From Acinetobacter lwoffii (lineage in GTDB: Bacteria > Pseudomonadota > Gammaproteobacteria > Pseudomonadales > Moraxellaceae): a DNA stretch of 39,081 nt. Below the pieces are notes generated by a model. The model searched no databases. It was not told the origin of the DNA and saw only the letters and a list, made by a program, of their open reading frames with translations. Numbering within the stretch: the first letter of the stretch is position 1; every line of letters starts with the position of its first letter. The stretch covers positions 1 through 39,081 of the forward strand of contig NZ_JAMXXP010000029.1 of the NCBI RefSeq assembly GCF_024129355.1. The letters run 5' to 3'. Shown in pieces: positions 25,772-33,428 of the stretch. Position numbers and translations under genes: made by a program.

Positions 25772-27052
25772 ATGAGTGGTTGTGGATGTAGTAAAGAAAC
25801 ACCATGCGAAGATAAGAAATCTCAACAAGAAAATCATCCATCAATTGCAGAAGCAAACAATTCAAAGAATTGTGATAATACGCTTAGCTGTTGTGGTGAA
25901 GAGGAAGAAAAAAAATCTTCATCTCCTTGCTGTAACACTTCAAACAGTTGTGAAGATACCGCTCAATCCTGTTGTGGTTCTGATCCCAAAGAAAATTTAA
26001 GCACTGAAGACGTTTTAAAAGATTCGCACTACATGAGTGAATACTTAGTTCCCAAAATGGATTGTTCTGCGGAAGAACAGATGGTTCGTATGGCGCTATC
26101 TTCAATTGATGGTGTTCAAAAACTCATCTTTGATTTACCTAACCGGTCTTTAAAGGTTCTACATAATCAAAAAGATGAAAATATAACTACCAAACTTGAA
26201 GCTTTGGGTTTTGGTGCAAAGCTTGTGAAGACTGAAACTTATATAAGCAATCAACAAGCTAAGCAAACAAGTACCTATACCATTCCTAAAATGGATTGCT
26301 CTGCTGAAGAGCAAATGGTCCGTATGGCTCTTGCAGATATTGAAGCAGTTAAAGGTCTTACTTTTGATCTTCCCAATCGAAAACTGAAAGTCTTCCATAA
26401 TGAAGGGAGTCAGCAAATTACGGCCAAACTTGAAGGACTGGGTTTTGGGGCGAAACTTGATGAAACACAGCTTTCTTCAGGCGATATACCTAATGAACCT
26501 GATCCTGTGAGACAAGCTAAAGTACTTAAACTGTTATTAGGCATTAATGCTCTACTTTTCTTTATAGAATTCATCAGCGGAATTATTGCTGCGTCTACAG
26601 GATTGATTGCTGATTCTCTAGATATGTTTGCCGATGCAGCCGTTTATGGTATTGCGCTATATGCCGTCGGAAAAGCTGCGAAATATCAAGTGAAAGCAGC
26701 CCATTTCGCAGGTTGGATTCAGTTATTACTTGCTGTCATCGTGATTATTGATGTCATTAGACGATTCATGTTTGGAAGCGAGCCAGAATCAACGCTCATG
26801 ATTGTTATTGGCCTGCTCGCACTTATAGCTAACGTGACATGCTTATATCTTATTTCTGGTCATCGAGAAGATGGCGCACATATGAAAGCCAGTTGGATTT
26901 TCTCGGCGAATGACGTTGTCGTAAATATGGGCGTTATATTTGCCGGTGTACTCGTGGCGTGGACGGGATCAGCTTACCCAGACTTAATCATTGGCATCCT
27001 GGTTTCTTTATTCGTGCTTAATGGTGCTCGAAAGATTTTGGCTTTGAAGTAA
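25772..27052 (+). CDS. Cys-rich CDF-like cation transporter with two HMA-like repeats
   Basis: A ~426-aa protein; ATG 25772 (MSGCGCSKE) is preferred over ATG 25760. Both have weak ribosome sites, and the leader would be short. Residues 1-75 hold clustered cysteines (CGC, CCG, PCC, SCCG). Two near-identical HMA-like repeats follow, each with PKMDCSAEEQMVRMAL and LPNR.LKV.HN, at about 98-157 and 177-234 (numbered from 25760). The C-terminal ~180 residues form a CDF membrane domain with LIADSLDMFADAA. The HMA copies have MDCS in place of CxxC. Divergent from cadR and 11 bp from feoA, it probably exports Cd or Pb. Confidence 0.85.
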   Translation: MSGCGCSKETPCEDKKSQQENHPSIAEANNSKNCDNTLSCCGEEEEKKSSSPCCNTSNSCEDTAQSCCGSDPKENLSTEDVLKDSHYMSEYLVPKMDCSAEEQMVRMALSSIDGVQKLIFDLPNRSLKVLHNQKDENITTKLEALGFGAKLVKTETYISNQQAKQTSTYTIPKMDCSAEEQMVRMALADIEAVKGLTFDLPNRKLKVFHNEGSQQITAKLEGLGFGAKLDETQLSSGDIPNEPDPVRQAKVLKLLLGINALLFFIEFISGIIAASTGLIADSLDMFADAAVYGIALYAVGKAAKYQVKAAHFAGWIQLLLAVIVIIDVIRRFMFGSEPESTLMIVIGLLALIANVTCLYLISGHREDGAHMKASWIFSANDVVVNMGVIFAGVLVAWTGSAYPDLIIGILVSLFVLNGARKILALK

Positions 27053-27063
27053 GAGTATCGAAA

Positions 27064-27324
27064 ATGAATCTATTTCAAGTTAAACAAAATCAGATCGTCA
27101 AAATTAGAGATCTCAAAAAAGGTAATCAATACAGTCATACCACTGATCCCGTATTGGAACGGCTCCAACTATTAGGTTTTAGAGAGGGTGAAACTCTACA
27201 AGTACTCACTAAAGGTGTTTTTGGCGGAGATCCTGTTTTAGTTCAAATTGAAACTTCAAGATTCGCATTAAGAAAGAATGAAGCTGAAAGAATTTTTGTA
27301 GAGTTAGTATCCAATGAAGATTAA
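27064..27324 (+). CDS. feoA: FeoA-domain protein
   Basis: An 86-aa cytosolic SH3-like FeoA protein with LLGFREGETLQVL and FGGDPVLVQIETSRFALRKNEAE, the standard family pattern. FeoA associates with FeoB and is needed for Fe(II) uptake. It starts 11 bp after the transporter and overlaps feoB by 11 bp, so all three genes form one unit behind the CadR-type promoter. Confidence 0.9.
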   Translation: MNLFQVKQNQIVKIRDLKKGNQYSHTTDPVLERLQLLGFREGETLQVLTKGVFGGDPVLVQIETSRFALRKNEAERIFVELVSNED

Positions 27325-29143
27325 GAACATTGCATTAGTCGGTAATCCAAATTGCGGAAAAACCTCTTTATTTAATACGCTTACTGGTACGCGACAAAAA
27401 GTTGCCAACTATGCTGGGGTTACCGTAGAAAGAAAAGAAGGTTCTTTTAAATTACCTTCTGGTGATGCAATACGAGTATTGGACTTACCCGGAACTTACA
27501 GTTTAAAACCTAGTAGTTTAGATGAAGAAGTCACCAGGGCAGTTTGTTTGGGCGAGCTAAAAGGTGAAATTCTACCCGATATTTTTATATGCGTTGTAGA
27601 TGCCACAAATTTAAGCTTACATTTGAGCTTGGTTCTCGAAGTTCGTGCTCTAAATCGCCCTATGATTCTTGTATTAAATATGATGGATGAGGTCAAAAAG
27701 CGTGGTATTTCCATTGATAAGGATAAACTGTCTCAACTGTTAGGTATCCCTGTAGTTGAAGCTGTCGCAGTTAAAACAAAAGGAATTCAAGATTTAATTA
27801 ATCAATTAGATCAAAAAAATCTTTTTATTACTCCTTATCATTCTGAATTAAGTCATTTTGAACAGGTCAAACAAATCACCAAACAAGTTATTTTAAATAA
27901 TGACAGTGGTGATAAAAGAACCGCATTTCTAGATAAAATTTTTCTACATCCTGTATTGGGTTTAGTAATCTTAACTTTAACCATGTTTGTGATGTTCCAG
28001 GCGGTATTTATATGGGCAACGCCTTTTATTGAATTCATTGAAAATTTTGTCGCATGGCTCAGTGATTTTATTGGACCACTAATCCAACATCCTCTATTAA
28101 AAAGCTTGGTTGTGGATGGGGTAATTGCTGGTGCAGGTAGCGTGCTTGCATATATGCCTCAGATTTTGATTTTATTCTTCTTCATTTTAATGCTTGAAGA
28201 GTCAGGCTATTTACCCCGAGCAGCATTTCTTTTAGATAAATTAATGTCTAAAGCCGGGCTTAGCGGCCGTTCATTTATTCCTCTGCTATCCAGTTTTGCT
28301 TGTGCGATTCCCGGAATTATGGCAACCAGAAGTATCAGCTCTGAACGGGACCGATTAGCAACAATTATGATTGCACCCTTGATGACCTGTTCAGCAAGAT
28401 TGCCAGTATATGCTTTATTGATCGCGGCATTTATTCCGAACCAATTAATCTACGGCTGGTTAAGTCTGCAAGGATTAGTCCTTTTTGGTCTTTATATGTC
28501 GGGAATAGTCTCAGCGTTATTAGTTTCAGTGTTTCTGAAATTGGTTCGAAAAGATAAAACTGAAAGTATTTTTATTTTTGAACTTCCCACATACCGAATT
28601 CCAGATATTAGAAATATTGCATTAGGCTTATATGATAGGGCAACTATTTTCTTAAAACGAGTTGGTGGCATTATCGTCGCACTGTCTATCTTGTTATGGG
28701 TGCTAGTCACGTTCCCTCAACCACCAGATAATGCAAGCATGCCGGCCATTAACTATAGTTTAGCTGGTCAGTTAGGACATTTAATTCATCCTATATTTGC
28801 GCCTATTGGGTTTACATGGGAAATATGTATTGCACTCATTCCTGCTATGGCAGCAAGGGAAGTTGTAATTGCTGCTCTTGGGGTGATTTATGCGATGTCA
28901 GGTGATGAAGATACAGTAACTCAAAGTCTGTTAAGTCAAATTTCAGGCCCGGATGGATGGGGGTTAGCCACAGGTTTATCATTATTGGTATGGTTTATTT
29001 TTGCTCCCCATTGTCTTGCTACGTTAGCAACAATTAGACGAGAAACTGGCAGCTGGAAACAGCCCATCATTATGGCAACTTATTTGTTTGCATTAGCCTA
29101 CATCTTTTCATTCATCACATATCAAGTTGCGAGTAAGTTTTAA
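27314..29143 (+). CDS. feoB: Fe(II)/metal transporter FeoB
   Basis: A 609-aa protein with an N-terminal G domain and polytopic membrane domain. G-motifs are GNPNCGKTS (10-18), DLPG (57-60) and NMMD (122-125). The Gate motifs LPRAAFLLDKLMSKAGLSG and IPAMAAREV are present, with about eight membrane helices. It is shorter than E. coli FeoB (~773 aa) but within the range of compact FeoBs. FeoB imports Fe(II) using nucleotide hydrolysis. Its place behind a Cd/Pb-type regulator and a CDF exporter is unusual and may compensate for metal-induced iron shortage, or the protein may move another divalent ion. It is followed by a strong terminator. Confidence 0.92.
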   Translation: MKIKNIALVGNPNCGKTSLFNTLTGTRQKVANYAGVTVERKEGSFKLPSGDAIRVLDLPGTYSLKPSSLDEEVTRAVCLGELKGEILPDIFICVVDATNLSLHLSLVLEVRALNRPMILVLNMMDEVKKRGISIDKDKLSQLLGIPVVEAVAVKTKGIQDLINQLDQKNLFITPYHSELSHFEQVKQITKQVILNNDSGDKRTAFLDKIFLHPVLGLVILTLTMFVMFQAVFIWATPFIEFIENFVAWLSDFIGPLIQHPLLKSLVVDGVIAGAGSVLAYMPQILILFFFILMLEESGYLPRAAFLLDKLMSKAGLSGRSFIPLLSSFACAIPGIMATRSISSERDRLATIMIAPLMTCSARLPVYALLIAAFIPNQLIYGWLSLQGLVLFGLYMSGIVSALLVSVFLKLVRKDKTESIFIFELPTYRIPDIRNIALGLYDRATIFLKRVGGIIVALSILLWVLVTFPQPPDNASMPAINYSLAGQLGHLIHPIFAPIGFTWEICIALIPAMAAREVVIAALGVIYAMSGDEDTVTQSLLSQISGPDGWGLATGLSLLVWFIFAPHCLATLATIRRETGSWKQPIIMATYLFALAYIFSFITYQVASKF

Positions 29144-29162
29144 TTAGCAAATGAATAAAAGA

Positions 29163-29184
29163 GGGGGGGAGCTAGCTCCCCCCC
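29163..29184 (+). terminator. GC-rich terminator after feoB
   Basis: Seven G, AGCTAGCT and seven or more C form a self-complementary stem at 29163-29184, followed by a short T-containing tail. It lies 20 bp beyond the feoB stop and is much more GC-rich than its surroundings. Confidence 0.9.
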
Positions 29185-29265
29185 CCTTTATTAAATTACT
29201 CGATGTAAGCGTGGGCTTCTGAATACTTTTATCTAACTATAACAACTACTTAAATGTTTAAATCT

Positions 29266-30240
29266 CTAGGTTTTGAATAGTCGAGGTATCAGACGAATAT
29301 AGATTGGTAAAAAGCATAGTTCAACGATAGTCTGAGTCAAGATTACAGCAGGAATTATGGGCATACTTCCCGGAATTGCAAAAGCTAATGGAAGAATAAC
29401 AAATGAATTTCTATATGATGCTGAAAAGGACACAGCACTAGCAGAGCCAGATTCTAATCGAAAAATACGAGCAATTATCCAACCCACGAATGGAGCAATA
29501 ATGGCAAAAGAAATATAAATTGGTAAAGCTTGAAGAGCTGCACTTTTTGCAAGCCCAATTTGAGGCATAACTGATGCTAGGACGATAAACAAAACTAGGG
29601 CTGTGGCAGGTACAGGAAATAAGTTTAGGCTTTCAGCCACTTTTTCTGCTTGTTCATTTCTATTCCCAATGAACTGAACTATAGCTGCCATTGCTAAGGG
29701 TGCAACAATGAACCATACAAACGCATGGACAAAAGGACCAATTTCAACAAGCTGAGCTACCTCTTCTCCGAGGAGTACACCAAGATAAATTGGTAATAAG
29801 ATCATTTGGATAAGCAATAATACAGGTGTCATCGCAAGTAATAATCTTGCATTACCTTTCCCAACATGGGTGAAAGTAATCACATAATCAATACACGGTG
29901 CTAGTAGAACAAAAAGTACAGCTAAACGAATAAGTGGGTTTTCAGGTAAAAATTGTATTAGACCTGCCGTAATTAAAGGTAAGGCAATAAAGTTAGTAAT
30001 AAGTAATGCAGAAATAAAACGTAAATTTTTTAATGCCTTGCCAATTTCTGCAATAGGTACTTGTAAAAAAGTAGCAAATAACATTAATGCCAGTGCAGGG
30101 TTAATCAAACTTTCTAAAATCGTCGCTCCACTGATGGTTAATCCAAAAATAACTCCGATAAAGATGGTACAGAAGTAGATTTTGACTTGATTATCTTCAA
30201 GAAAATTTCGAATATTTTCCATTTTAATTGAGTTACTCAC
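29266..30240 (-). CDS. SBF/bile-acid-symporter-family transporter (arsenic-resistance type)
   Basis: A 324-aa polytopic membrane protein with 9-10 hydrophobic segments of the BASS/ACR3 superfamily, for example APCIDYVITFTHVGKGNARLLLAMTPVLL. Relatives are annotated as arsenic-resistance proteins, but ACR3 identity and substrate cannot be confirmed. The frame opens with GTG at 30240, which overlaps the resolvase stop (GTGA). ATG 30222 is an alternative start six codons later, and neither has a strong ribosome site. Its former promoter may have been upstream of the resolvase, which has lost its 5' end, so expression is uncertain. Confidence 0.8.
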   Translation of the reverse strand: MSNSIKMENIRNFLEDNQVKIYFCTIFIGVIFGLTISGATILESLINPALALMLFATFLQVPIAEIGKALKNLRFISALLITNFIALPLITAGLIQFLPENPLIRLAVLFVLLAPCIDYVITFTHVGKGNARLLLAMTPVLLLIQMILLPIYLGVLLGEEVAQLVEIGPFVHAFVWFIVAPLAMAAIVQFIGNRNEQAEKVAESLNLFPVPATALVLFIVLASVMPQIGLAKSAALQALPIYISFAIIAPFVGWIIARIFRLESGSASAVSFSASYRNSFVILPLAFAIPGSMPIIPAVILTQTIVELCFLPIYIRLIPRLFKT

Positions 30241-30657
30241 TTGCTTTTAAATAGCGGTATACCGCCTGGCGACTAATTCCAAATGCCTGGCCTAATGCCA
30301 TTTTTGAAGGGTACTTTCCTTCCTTCCATTCTTGTCTTAAAGCTTCAGCCTGTTCAGGTTTCAATTTATGTACACGCCCTTTGTACTTTCCTTGAGCAGA
30401 GGCCAGTTTTATTCCTTCTTTTTGACGCTCTAAAATGATCTCACGTTCGAACTGTGCAAAAGCGCCCATCAATTGCAGCATCAAATTATCCATCGGGGTA
30501 GATTGAGCAGTGAAAGTAATATTTTCTTTTACGAACTGGATGGCAATTCCTCGTTTGACCAGTTTATCTACTTCAGTGACTAAATCTTTTAAGCTTCGAG
30601 CAAAACGATCCATGGAATGTACAATCACCCTGTCCCCTTCCCGGACATAGTTCAACA
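30233..30657 (-). pseudogene. Serine resolvase/invertase, 5'-truncated by an IS6-family end
   Basis: The frame encodes VREGDRVIVHSMDRFARSLKD, the PMDNLMLQLMGAFAQFERE segment, and a C-terminal HTH (SKMALGQAFGISRQAVYRYLK). These are the latter ~75% of a Tn3-type resolvase. The catalytic Ser and first ~50 residues are missing. The coding sequence ends exactly at the IS inverted repeat GGCACTGTTGCAAATA (30658-30673), which supplies the apparent start codon. It cannot be a functional recombinase. Confidence 0.9.
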
Positions 30658-30881
30658 GGCACTGTTGCAAATAACCACGAATGGTAAGCTGAAGACTGTT
30701 TTAGCTAAAGGTGCAGCATATGAATCCTTTCCATGGTCGGCATTTTCAGGGCGAAATCATTCTTTGGGCTGTGCGCTGGTATTGTAAATATGGCATTAGC
30801 TATCGTGAACTGCAGGAAATGCTGGCCGAACGGGGTGTGAATGTTGATCACACGACTATTTACCGTCGGGTTCAACGTTAT
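30658..30881 (+). mobile_element. IS6-family (IS1006/IS26-like) left-end remnant
   Basis: The terminal repeat GGCACTGTTGCAAATA (30658-30673) is followed by a transposase start at ATG 30720. Translation is MNPFHGRHFQGEIILWAVRW, continuing through GISYRELQEMLAERGV and IYRRVQRY. The protein then breaks at 30881, before the DDE domain. The break coincides with TTATACGAA, an XerC arm of a pdif site, which shares TTAT with the transposase codons. No right end is seen in the window. Confidence 0.9.
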
Positions 30882-30888
30882 ACGAATC
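30878..30888 (-). repeat. Orphan XerC half-site at the IS6 break point
   Basis: TTATACGAATC resembles the XerC arm TTATACGAAGT and is followed directly by a terminator, as at the complete site 32756-32783. On its XerD side is transposase sequence, so the XerD arm and spacer have been lost. Confidence 0.6.
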
Positions 30889-30889
30889 T

Positions 30890-30918
30890 AAAAATGGGAG
30901 CCTATAGCTCCCATTTTT
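30890..30918. terminator. Terminator after higA
   Basis: AAAAATGGGAGC (30890-30901) pairs perfectly with GCTCCCATTTTT (30907-30918). It lies 4 bp beyond the higA stop and can work in both directions. Confidence 0.88.
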
Positions 30919-30922
30919 ATTG

Positions 30923-31225
30923 TTAAACGTTGAATCCTATATGTTTTCCTGTTGGAAGCTCTACATCAATACGGAGCTTCCCACCCATTGCCTCAACATA
31001 CTTTTTCATGGTTGAAATCTTAAGATCATTGCCACGATTTTCTATTGCTGAAAGCGATGGCTGTTTTATTCCCAAAGTTTCAGCAAGCTCTTTTTGAGAA
31101 ATTTCGAGTTCTTCACGAATAAGATGAAGCTGATTTTCTAGCAGTAATTCATCTGCCATTTTTTGAATACGGGCTTGGCTCTCTGGAGAGCGGCTAGCTA
31201 ACAATTCTTGCAGAGTCTTAGCCAT
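30923..31225 (-). CDS. higA: HigA-type antitoxin (XRE helix-turn-helix)
   Basis: A 100-aa antitoxin with an XRE HTH (about residues 38-85) containing ELEISQKELAETLGIKQPSLSAIENR. It overlaps the upstream toxin gene by 8 bp, and the toxin-first order is typical of HigBA. It should neutralise the toxin and, with it, repress the promoter at the palindrome at 31584-31609. It closely fits HigBA2 modules common on Acinetobacter plasmids and lies in a pdif-bounded segment. Confidence 0.9.
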   Translation of the reverse strand: MAKTLQELLASRSPESQARIQKMADELLLENQLHLIREELEISQKELAETLGIKQPSLSAIENRGNDLKISTMKKYVEAMGGKLRIDVELPTGKHIGFNV

Positions 31226-31574
31226 TAGATTTATCTCCTAGGGTAGTGAGATGAAGTTGGTATTGTTCATCTGCAATATCCAGCATGTCTTTATAAAAAC
31301 GCTTTTTACCGCCTTTATCAGCAATACATAGAACAATAGCCTGTCGTAAGGGATCAAATGCGAAGAAAGCTCTTAAGGGTCTACCGCGATGTTGAACGCG
31401 CAGTTTTTTCATATTGGTAAATTTAGACTCATACACAGTATCTACTAAAGGGCGGCCTAAACTCGGCCCCTGCTGCTGTAGAACAACCAGGGCAGCTAGG
31501 ACCTTCTCTTGAGTAGATTCATCTTGCTGTTCAAGCCACTGATTAAATAGATCTGTCGTAATGACTGTCCACAT
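31218..31574 (-). CDS. higB: HigB-type toxin (RelE/ParE superfamily, Gp49-like)
   Basis: A 118-aa toxin of the phage-derived Gp49-like/HigB group. It has DESTQEKVLAALVVLQQQGPSLGRP and the basic LRVQHRGRPLRAFFAFDPLRQAIVL strand region, ending in KGGKKRFYKDML, all family hallmarks. Such toxins cleave mRNA on the ribosome. It is first in the operon and overlaps higA by 8 bp. A 26-bp palindrome lies 10 bp upstream of its ATG. Confidence 0.9.
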   Translation of the reverse strand: MWTVITTDLFNQWLEQQDESTQEKVLAALVVLQQQGPSLGRPLVDTVYESKFTNMKKLRVQHRGRPLRAFFAFDPLRQAIVLCIADKGGKKRFYKDMLDIADEQYQLHLTTLGDKSNG

Positions 31575-31583
31575 ACCACAACC

Positions 31584-31609
31584 AAAATATAGATTATAGT
31601 CTATATTTT
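31584..31609. promoter_or_regulatory. HigBA operator
   Basis: Arms AAAATATAGA (31584-31593) and TCTATATTTT (31600-31609) are perfect inverted repeats around TTATAG. The position just upstream of higB suits autoregulation by the HigA antitoxin. Confidence 0.8.
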
Positions 31610-31651
31610 AGAGGCATTATGCTTGTTTTGCAAATGAGAAATGATAGGTAA

Positions 31652-31684
31652 TAAAAAACCCCGGCATCCTGCCGGGGTTTTTCA
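31652..31684. terminator. Strong bidirectional terminator
   Basis: AAAAACCCCGGCA, a short loop and TGCCGGGGTTTTT form a perfect stem. It lies upstream of the higBA promoter and would insulate it from leftward read-through. Confidence 0.9.
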
Positions 31685-32072
31685 TGTTTTCTCATGTGCT
31701 TTCAATATCCTCGGATCCCTATCGAATAACTTATAATTATTGTTTTATGTTATGAAACTTCCTGTTCCCGATGAGTTCATCATAGGAAAATTCCAGTATC
31801 GCGGATAGCCGCAAAGGGCCGAGTTTCATGTGCGCCAGAGCGTACAAAATAGCCTAAATTTTATCCACAGCAATTGGGGATATTTTTGGAACCTGGATCC
31901 GCATGAAATGGGCACTGATTGCCGAATTGATCATTTATTGATCAAATTTCTTGGCAAAATGTTACAGATTCGCTTAAAAACTCACCAACTTATTACAAAA
32001 GCCATTTTTTGTGCATTTTGTGATCATGGTGAAATTTTTAAGTTGTTGATATTTATATTAATATACAAGTGT
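31685..32072. other. Gene-free stretch with a DnaA-box match
   Basis: No gene is supported here. A 90-codon open frame runs through the pdif site and lacks family features. TTATCCACA at 31861-31869 matches a perfect DnaA box, and TGATCA repeats lie at about 31927-31945. It could be a relic of another replicon's origin, but no initiator gene or iterons accompany it. Confidence 0.4.
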
Positions 32073-32100
32073 ACTTCGTATAACGCCCATTATGTTAAAT
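32073..32100 (+). repeat. pdif site A (XerC-XerD orientation)
   Basis: ACTTCGTATAA (XerC arm), spacer CGCCCA and TTATGTTAAAT (XerD arm) match the plasmid-dif consensus of Acinetobacter on both arms. It marks the boundary between the HigBA module and the Cys-rich protein module. Its left flank is repeated in inverted form beside site G at 38893. Confidence 0.93.
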
Positions 32101-32352
32101 AGAGGGAAAATCTATTTTTAAAGTGATAAAATTATTGTAGTTATTTTAAGAATAGCTGCTTTTGATACTTGATCATCTATCCTAATTAAAAACTGTTTTT
32201 TAATAATTTGGAATATAAATAAGATTTAGTTAAAATTAACATTATTCATATAAATTAACATTATGTATTACATTTACTAATAATTTAAAATAATTAGTAG
32301 AAAAAAATTATGTTTTAATTATTTCTTTGATTATATAAATTGAGAGTAAAAA

Positions 32353-32682
32353 ATGATTAATACGAAATTTTCAGAGTGTATTTCTGCATGTACAAACTGT
32401 TCACTTATTTGTACTGAATGTGCAACTTCTTGTTTAAAAGAAAAAGATTTAGAGATGATGCGTGAATGTATTCAACGTTGTCTAGAATGTGCAGATATTT
32501 GTCAGTTATGTGTGCGTATGCAACAACATAACTCACCTTTCCTCAAAGAGATTTGTGAGCTTTGTGCTAAGATCTGTGAATATTGTGCGGAAGAGTGTGA
32601 AAAACATTCACATGATCATTGTAAAAAATGTGCTGAGGCTTGCCGTCAGTGTGCAGAAGAATGTCGAAAAATTGCCATGTAA
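32353..32682 (+). CDS. Four-helix-bundle copper-storage-like protein (Csp, DUF326)
   Basis: A 109-aa protein with 21 cysteines, mostly in CxxC, CxxxC and CxxxxC spacing along four amphipathic helices (about residues 5-28, 32-56, 62-84 and 88-107). This matches Csp-type proteins in which Cys residues line the bundle core and bind many Cu(I) ions. There is no signal peptide, pointing to a cytosolic Csp3-like form. The upstream region is extremely AT-rich with a GAGAG site near the ATG. It is the sole gene between pdif sites A and B, a one-gene cassette. A role in copper (or other soft metal) storage or tolerance is inferred. Confidence 0.87.
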   Translation: MINTKFSECISACTNCSLICTECATSCLKEKDLEMMRECIQRCLECADICQLCVRMQQHNSPFLKEICELCAKICEYCAEECEKHSHDHCKKCAEACRQCAEECRKIAM

Positions 32683-32755
32683 AATACTTCAATAATGTTA
32701 ATTATATGGCTCTAGACTAACATAATCATTCTGCTAGTCTTAGAGCCTTTCCTAA

Positions 32756-32783
32756 AATTAACATAATACACCTTATACGAAGC
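32756..32783 (-). repeat. pdif site B (XerD-XerC orientation)
   Basis: AATTAACATAA, spacer TACACC and TTATACGAAGC. XerD and XerC arms each differ from consensus at one position. The spacer is identical to sites D and F. A terminator starts two bases after the XerC arm. A 34-base stretch including the site is repeated in inverted form at site F. Confidence 0.9.
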
Positions 32784-32784
32784 C

Positions 32785-32813
32785 AAAAATGGGAGCTTTA
32801 AGCTCCCATTTTT
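32785..32813. terminator. Terminator beside pdif site B
   Basis: AAAAATGGGAGCTT (32785-32798) and AAGCTCCCATTTTT (32800-32813) form a perfect stem, overlapping the last bases of the RelE-type gene. It ends relE transcription and would shield the Csp cassette. Confidence 0.9.
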
Positions 32814-33105
32814 AGTCTTTAATTCGCTTTTTCGCTTCGTCATAAACTATGCTATCAGCTCGTTTTCCGACGGTAATGAGCAGGATAACTACCTGATCAT
32901 CTTTAACTTGATAGACAAGTCGGACACCAGCTTTTAATAATTTGATTTTATAGCAACCTGCAAGATCGCCTCTAAGCATATTCTTTGGAATATGTGGCTG
33001 CTCTATGACTTTGGCTAGTTTCTTTTTAAATTGATCTCGTATAGCAACAGGGAGTTTTTCCCATTCTGCTGTAAAGTCCTTGTGACGTAAAAGCTTATAA
33101 GTCAT
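32812..33105 (-). CDS. RelE-type toxin
   Basis: A 97-aa RelE/ParE-superfamily toxin. MTYKLLRHKDFTAEWEKLPVAI, KKKLAKVIEQPHIPKNML and the central LKAGVRLVYQVKDDQVVILLI strands are characteristic, and Lys/Arg residues line the expected RNA-cleavage face. It overlaps the antitoxin gene by 11 bp as second gene. It belongs to the cassette between pdif sites B and C. Confidence 0.9.
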   Translation of the reverse strand: MTYKLLRHKDFTAEWEKLPVAIRDQFKKKLAKVIEQPHIPKNMLRGDLAGCYKIKLLKAGVRLVYQVKDDQVVILLITVGKRADSIVYDEAKKRIKD

Positions 33106-33340
33106 CTAATGTGACTTCCTCAAACATCTCTTTAGGATCATTAATGCGCTTACGGACAAGAGCTAATAATTCTTCATCTTCTTCCGAAAGCAAAGCTTTT
33201 TTAACAGGCAGTTTCCCAGTCGTAGCAACATACTCAAGAATACTAGTGAAGAAATCCGTAGGTGCAATACCTTGCTCTTTAAGGATTGAATAAGATTTTT
33301 CTTTAAGGGCTTCATCGATCCTGAAGTTAACAGTAGCCAT
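33095..33340 (-). CDS. RelB/DinJ-type antitoxin
   Basis: An 81-aa antitoxin starting at ATG 33340 (MATVNFRIDEALKEKSY); an adjacent ATG at 33343 and a TTG frame are possible, but GGGAAA spacing favours 33340. The N-terminal ribbon-helix-helix of the RelB/DinJ family is followed by an acidic C-terminal tail that would wrap the toxin. A 21-bp palindrome lies 35 bp upstream for autoregulation. Confidence 0.9.
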   Translation of the reverse strand: MATVNFRIDEALKEKSYSILKEQGIAPTDFFTSILEYVATTGKLPVKKALLSEEDEELLALVRKRINDPKEMFEEVTLDDL

Positions 33341-33374
33341 CATATTTCCCAAGTATTTAATGTACTAGGAACAG

Positions 33375-33395
33375 TGTAATGCAAATTGCATTACA
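33375..33395. promoter_or_regulatory. RelBE operator
   Basis: TGTAATGCAA (33375-33384) and TTGCATTACA (33386-33395) are perfect inverted repeats with a single central A. Location is upstream of the antitoxin gene and only 5 bp from pdif site C, so the regulatory region reaches the module edge. Confidence 0.85.
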
Positions 33396-33400
33396 AGTCG

Positions 33401-33428
33401 ACTTCGCATAACAACCATTATGTTAAAT
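33401..33428 (+). repeat. pdif site C (XerC-XerD orientation)
   Basis: ACTTCGCATAA, spacer CAACCA and TTATGTTAAAT. The XerC arm has one change and the XerD arm is perfect. The stop codon of the next leftward gene (33423-33425) lies inside the XerD arm. Confidence 0.92.

Noticed and set aside
26159..26416. 85-codon open frame antisense to the HMA-like repeats
   Set aside because: It is a shadow of the duplicated coding sequence on the plus strand.
31830..32102. 90-codon open frame on the plus strand
   Set aside because: It runs through pdif site A, has no ribosome site or family features, and its composition follows the AT-rich background.
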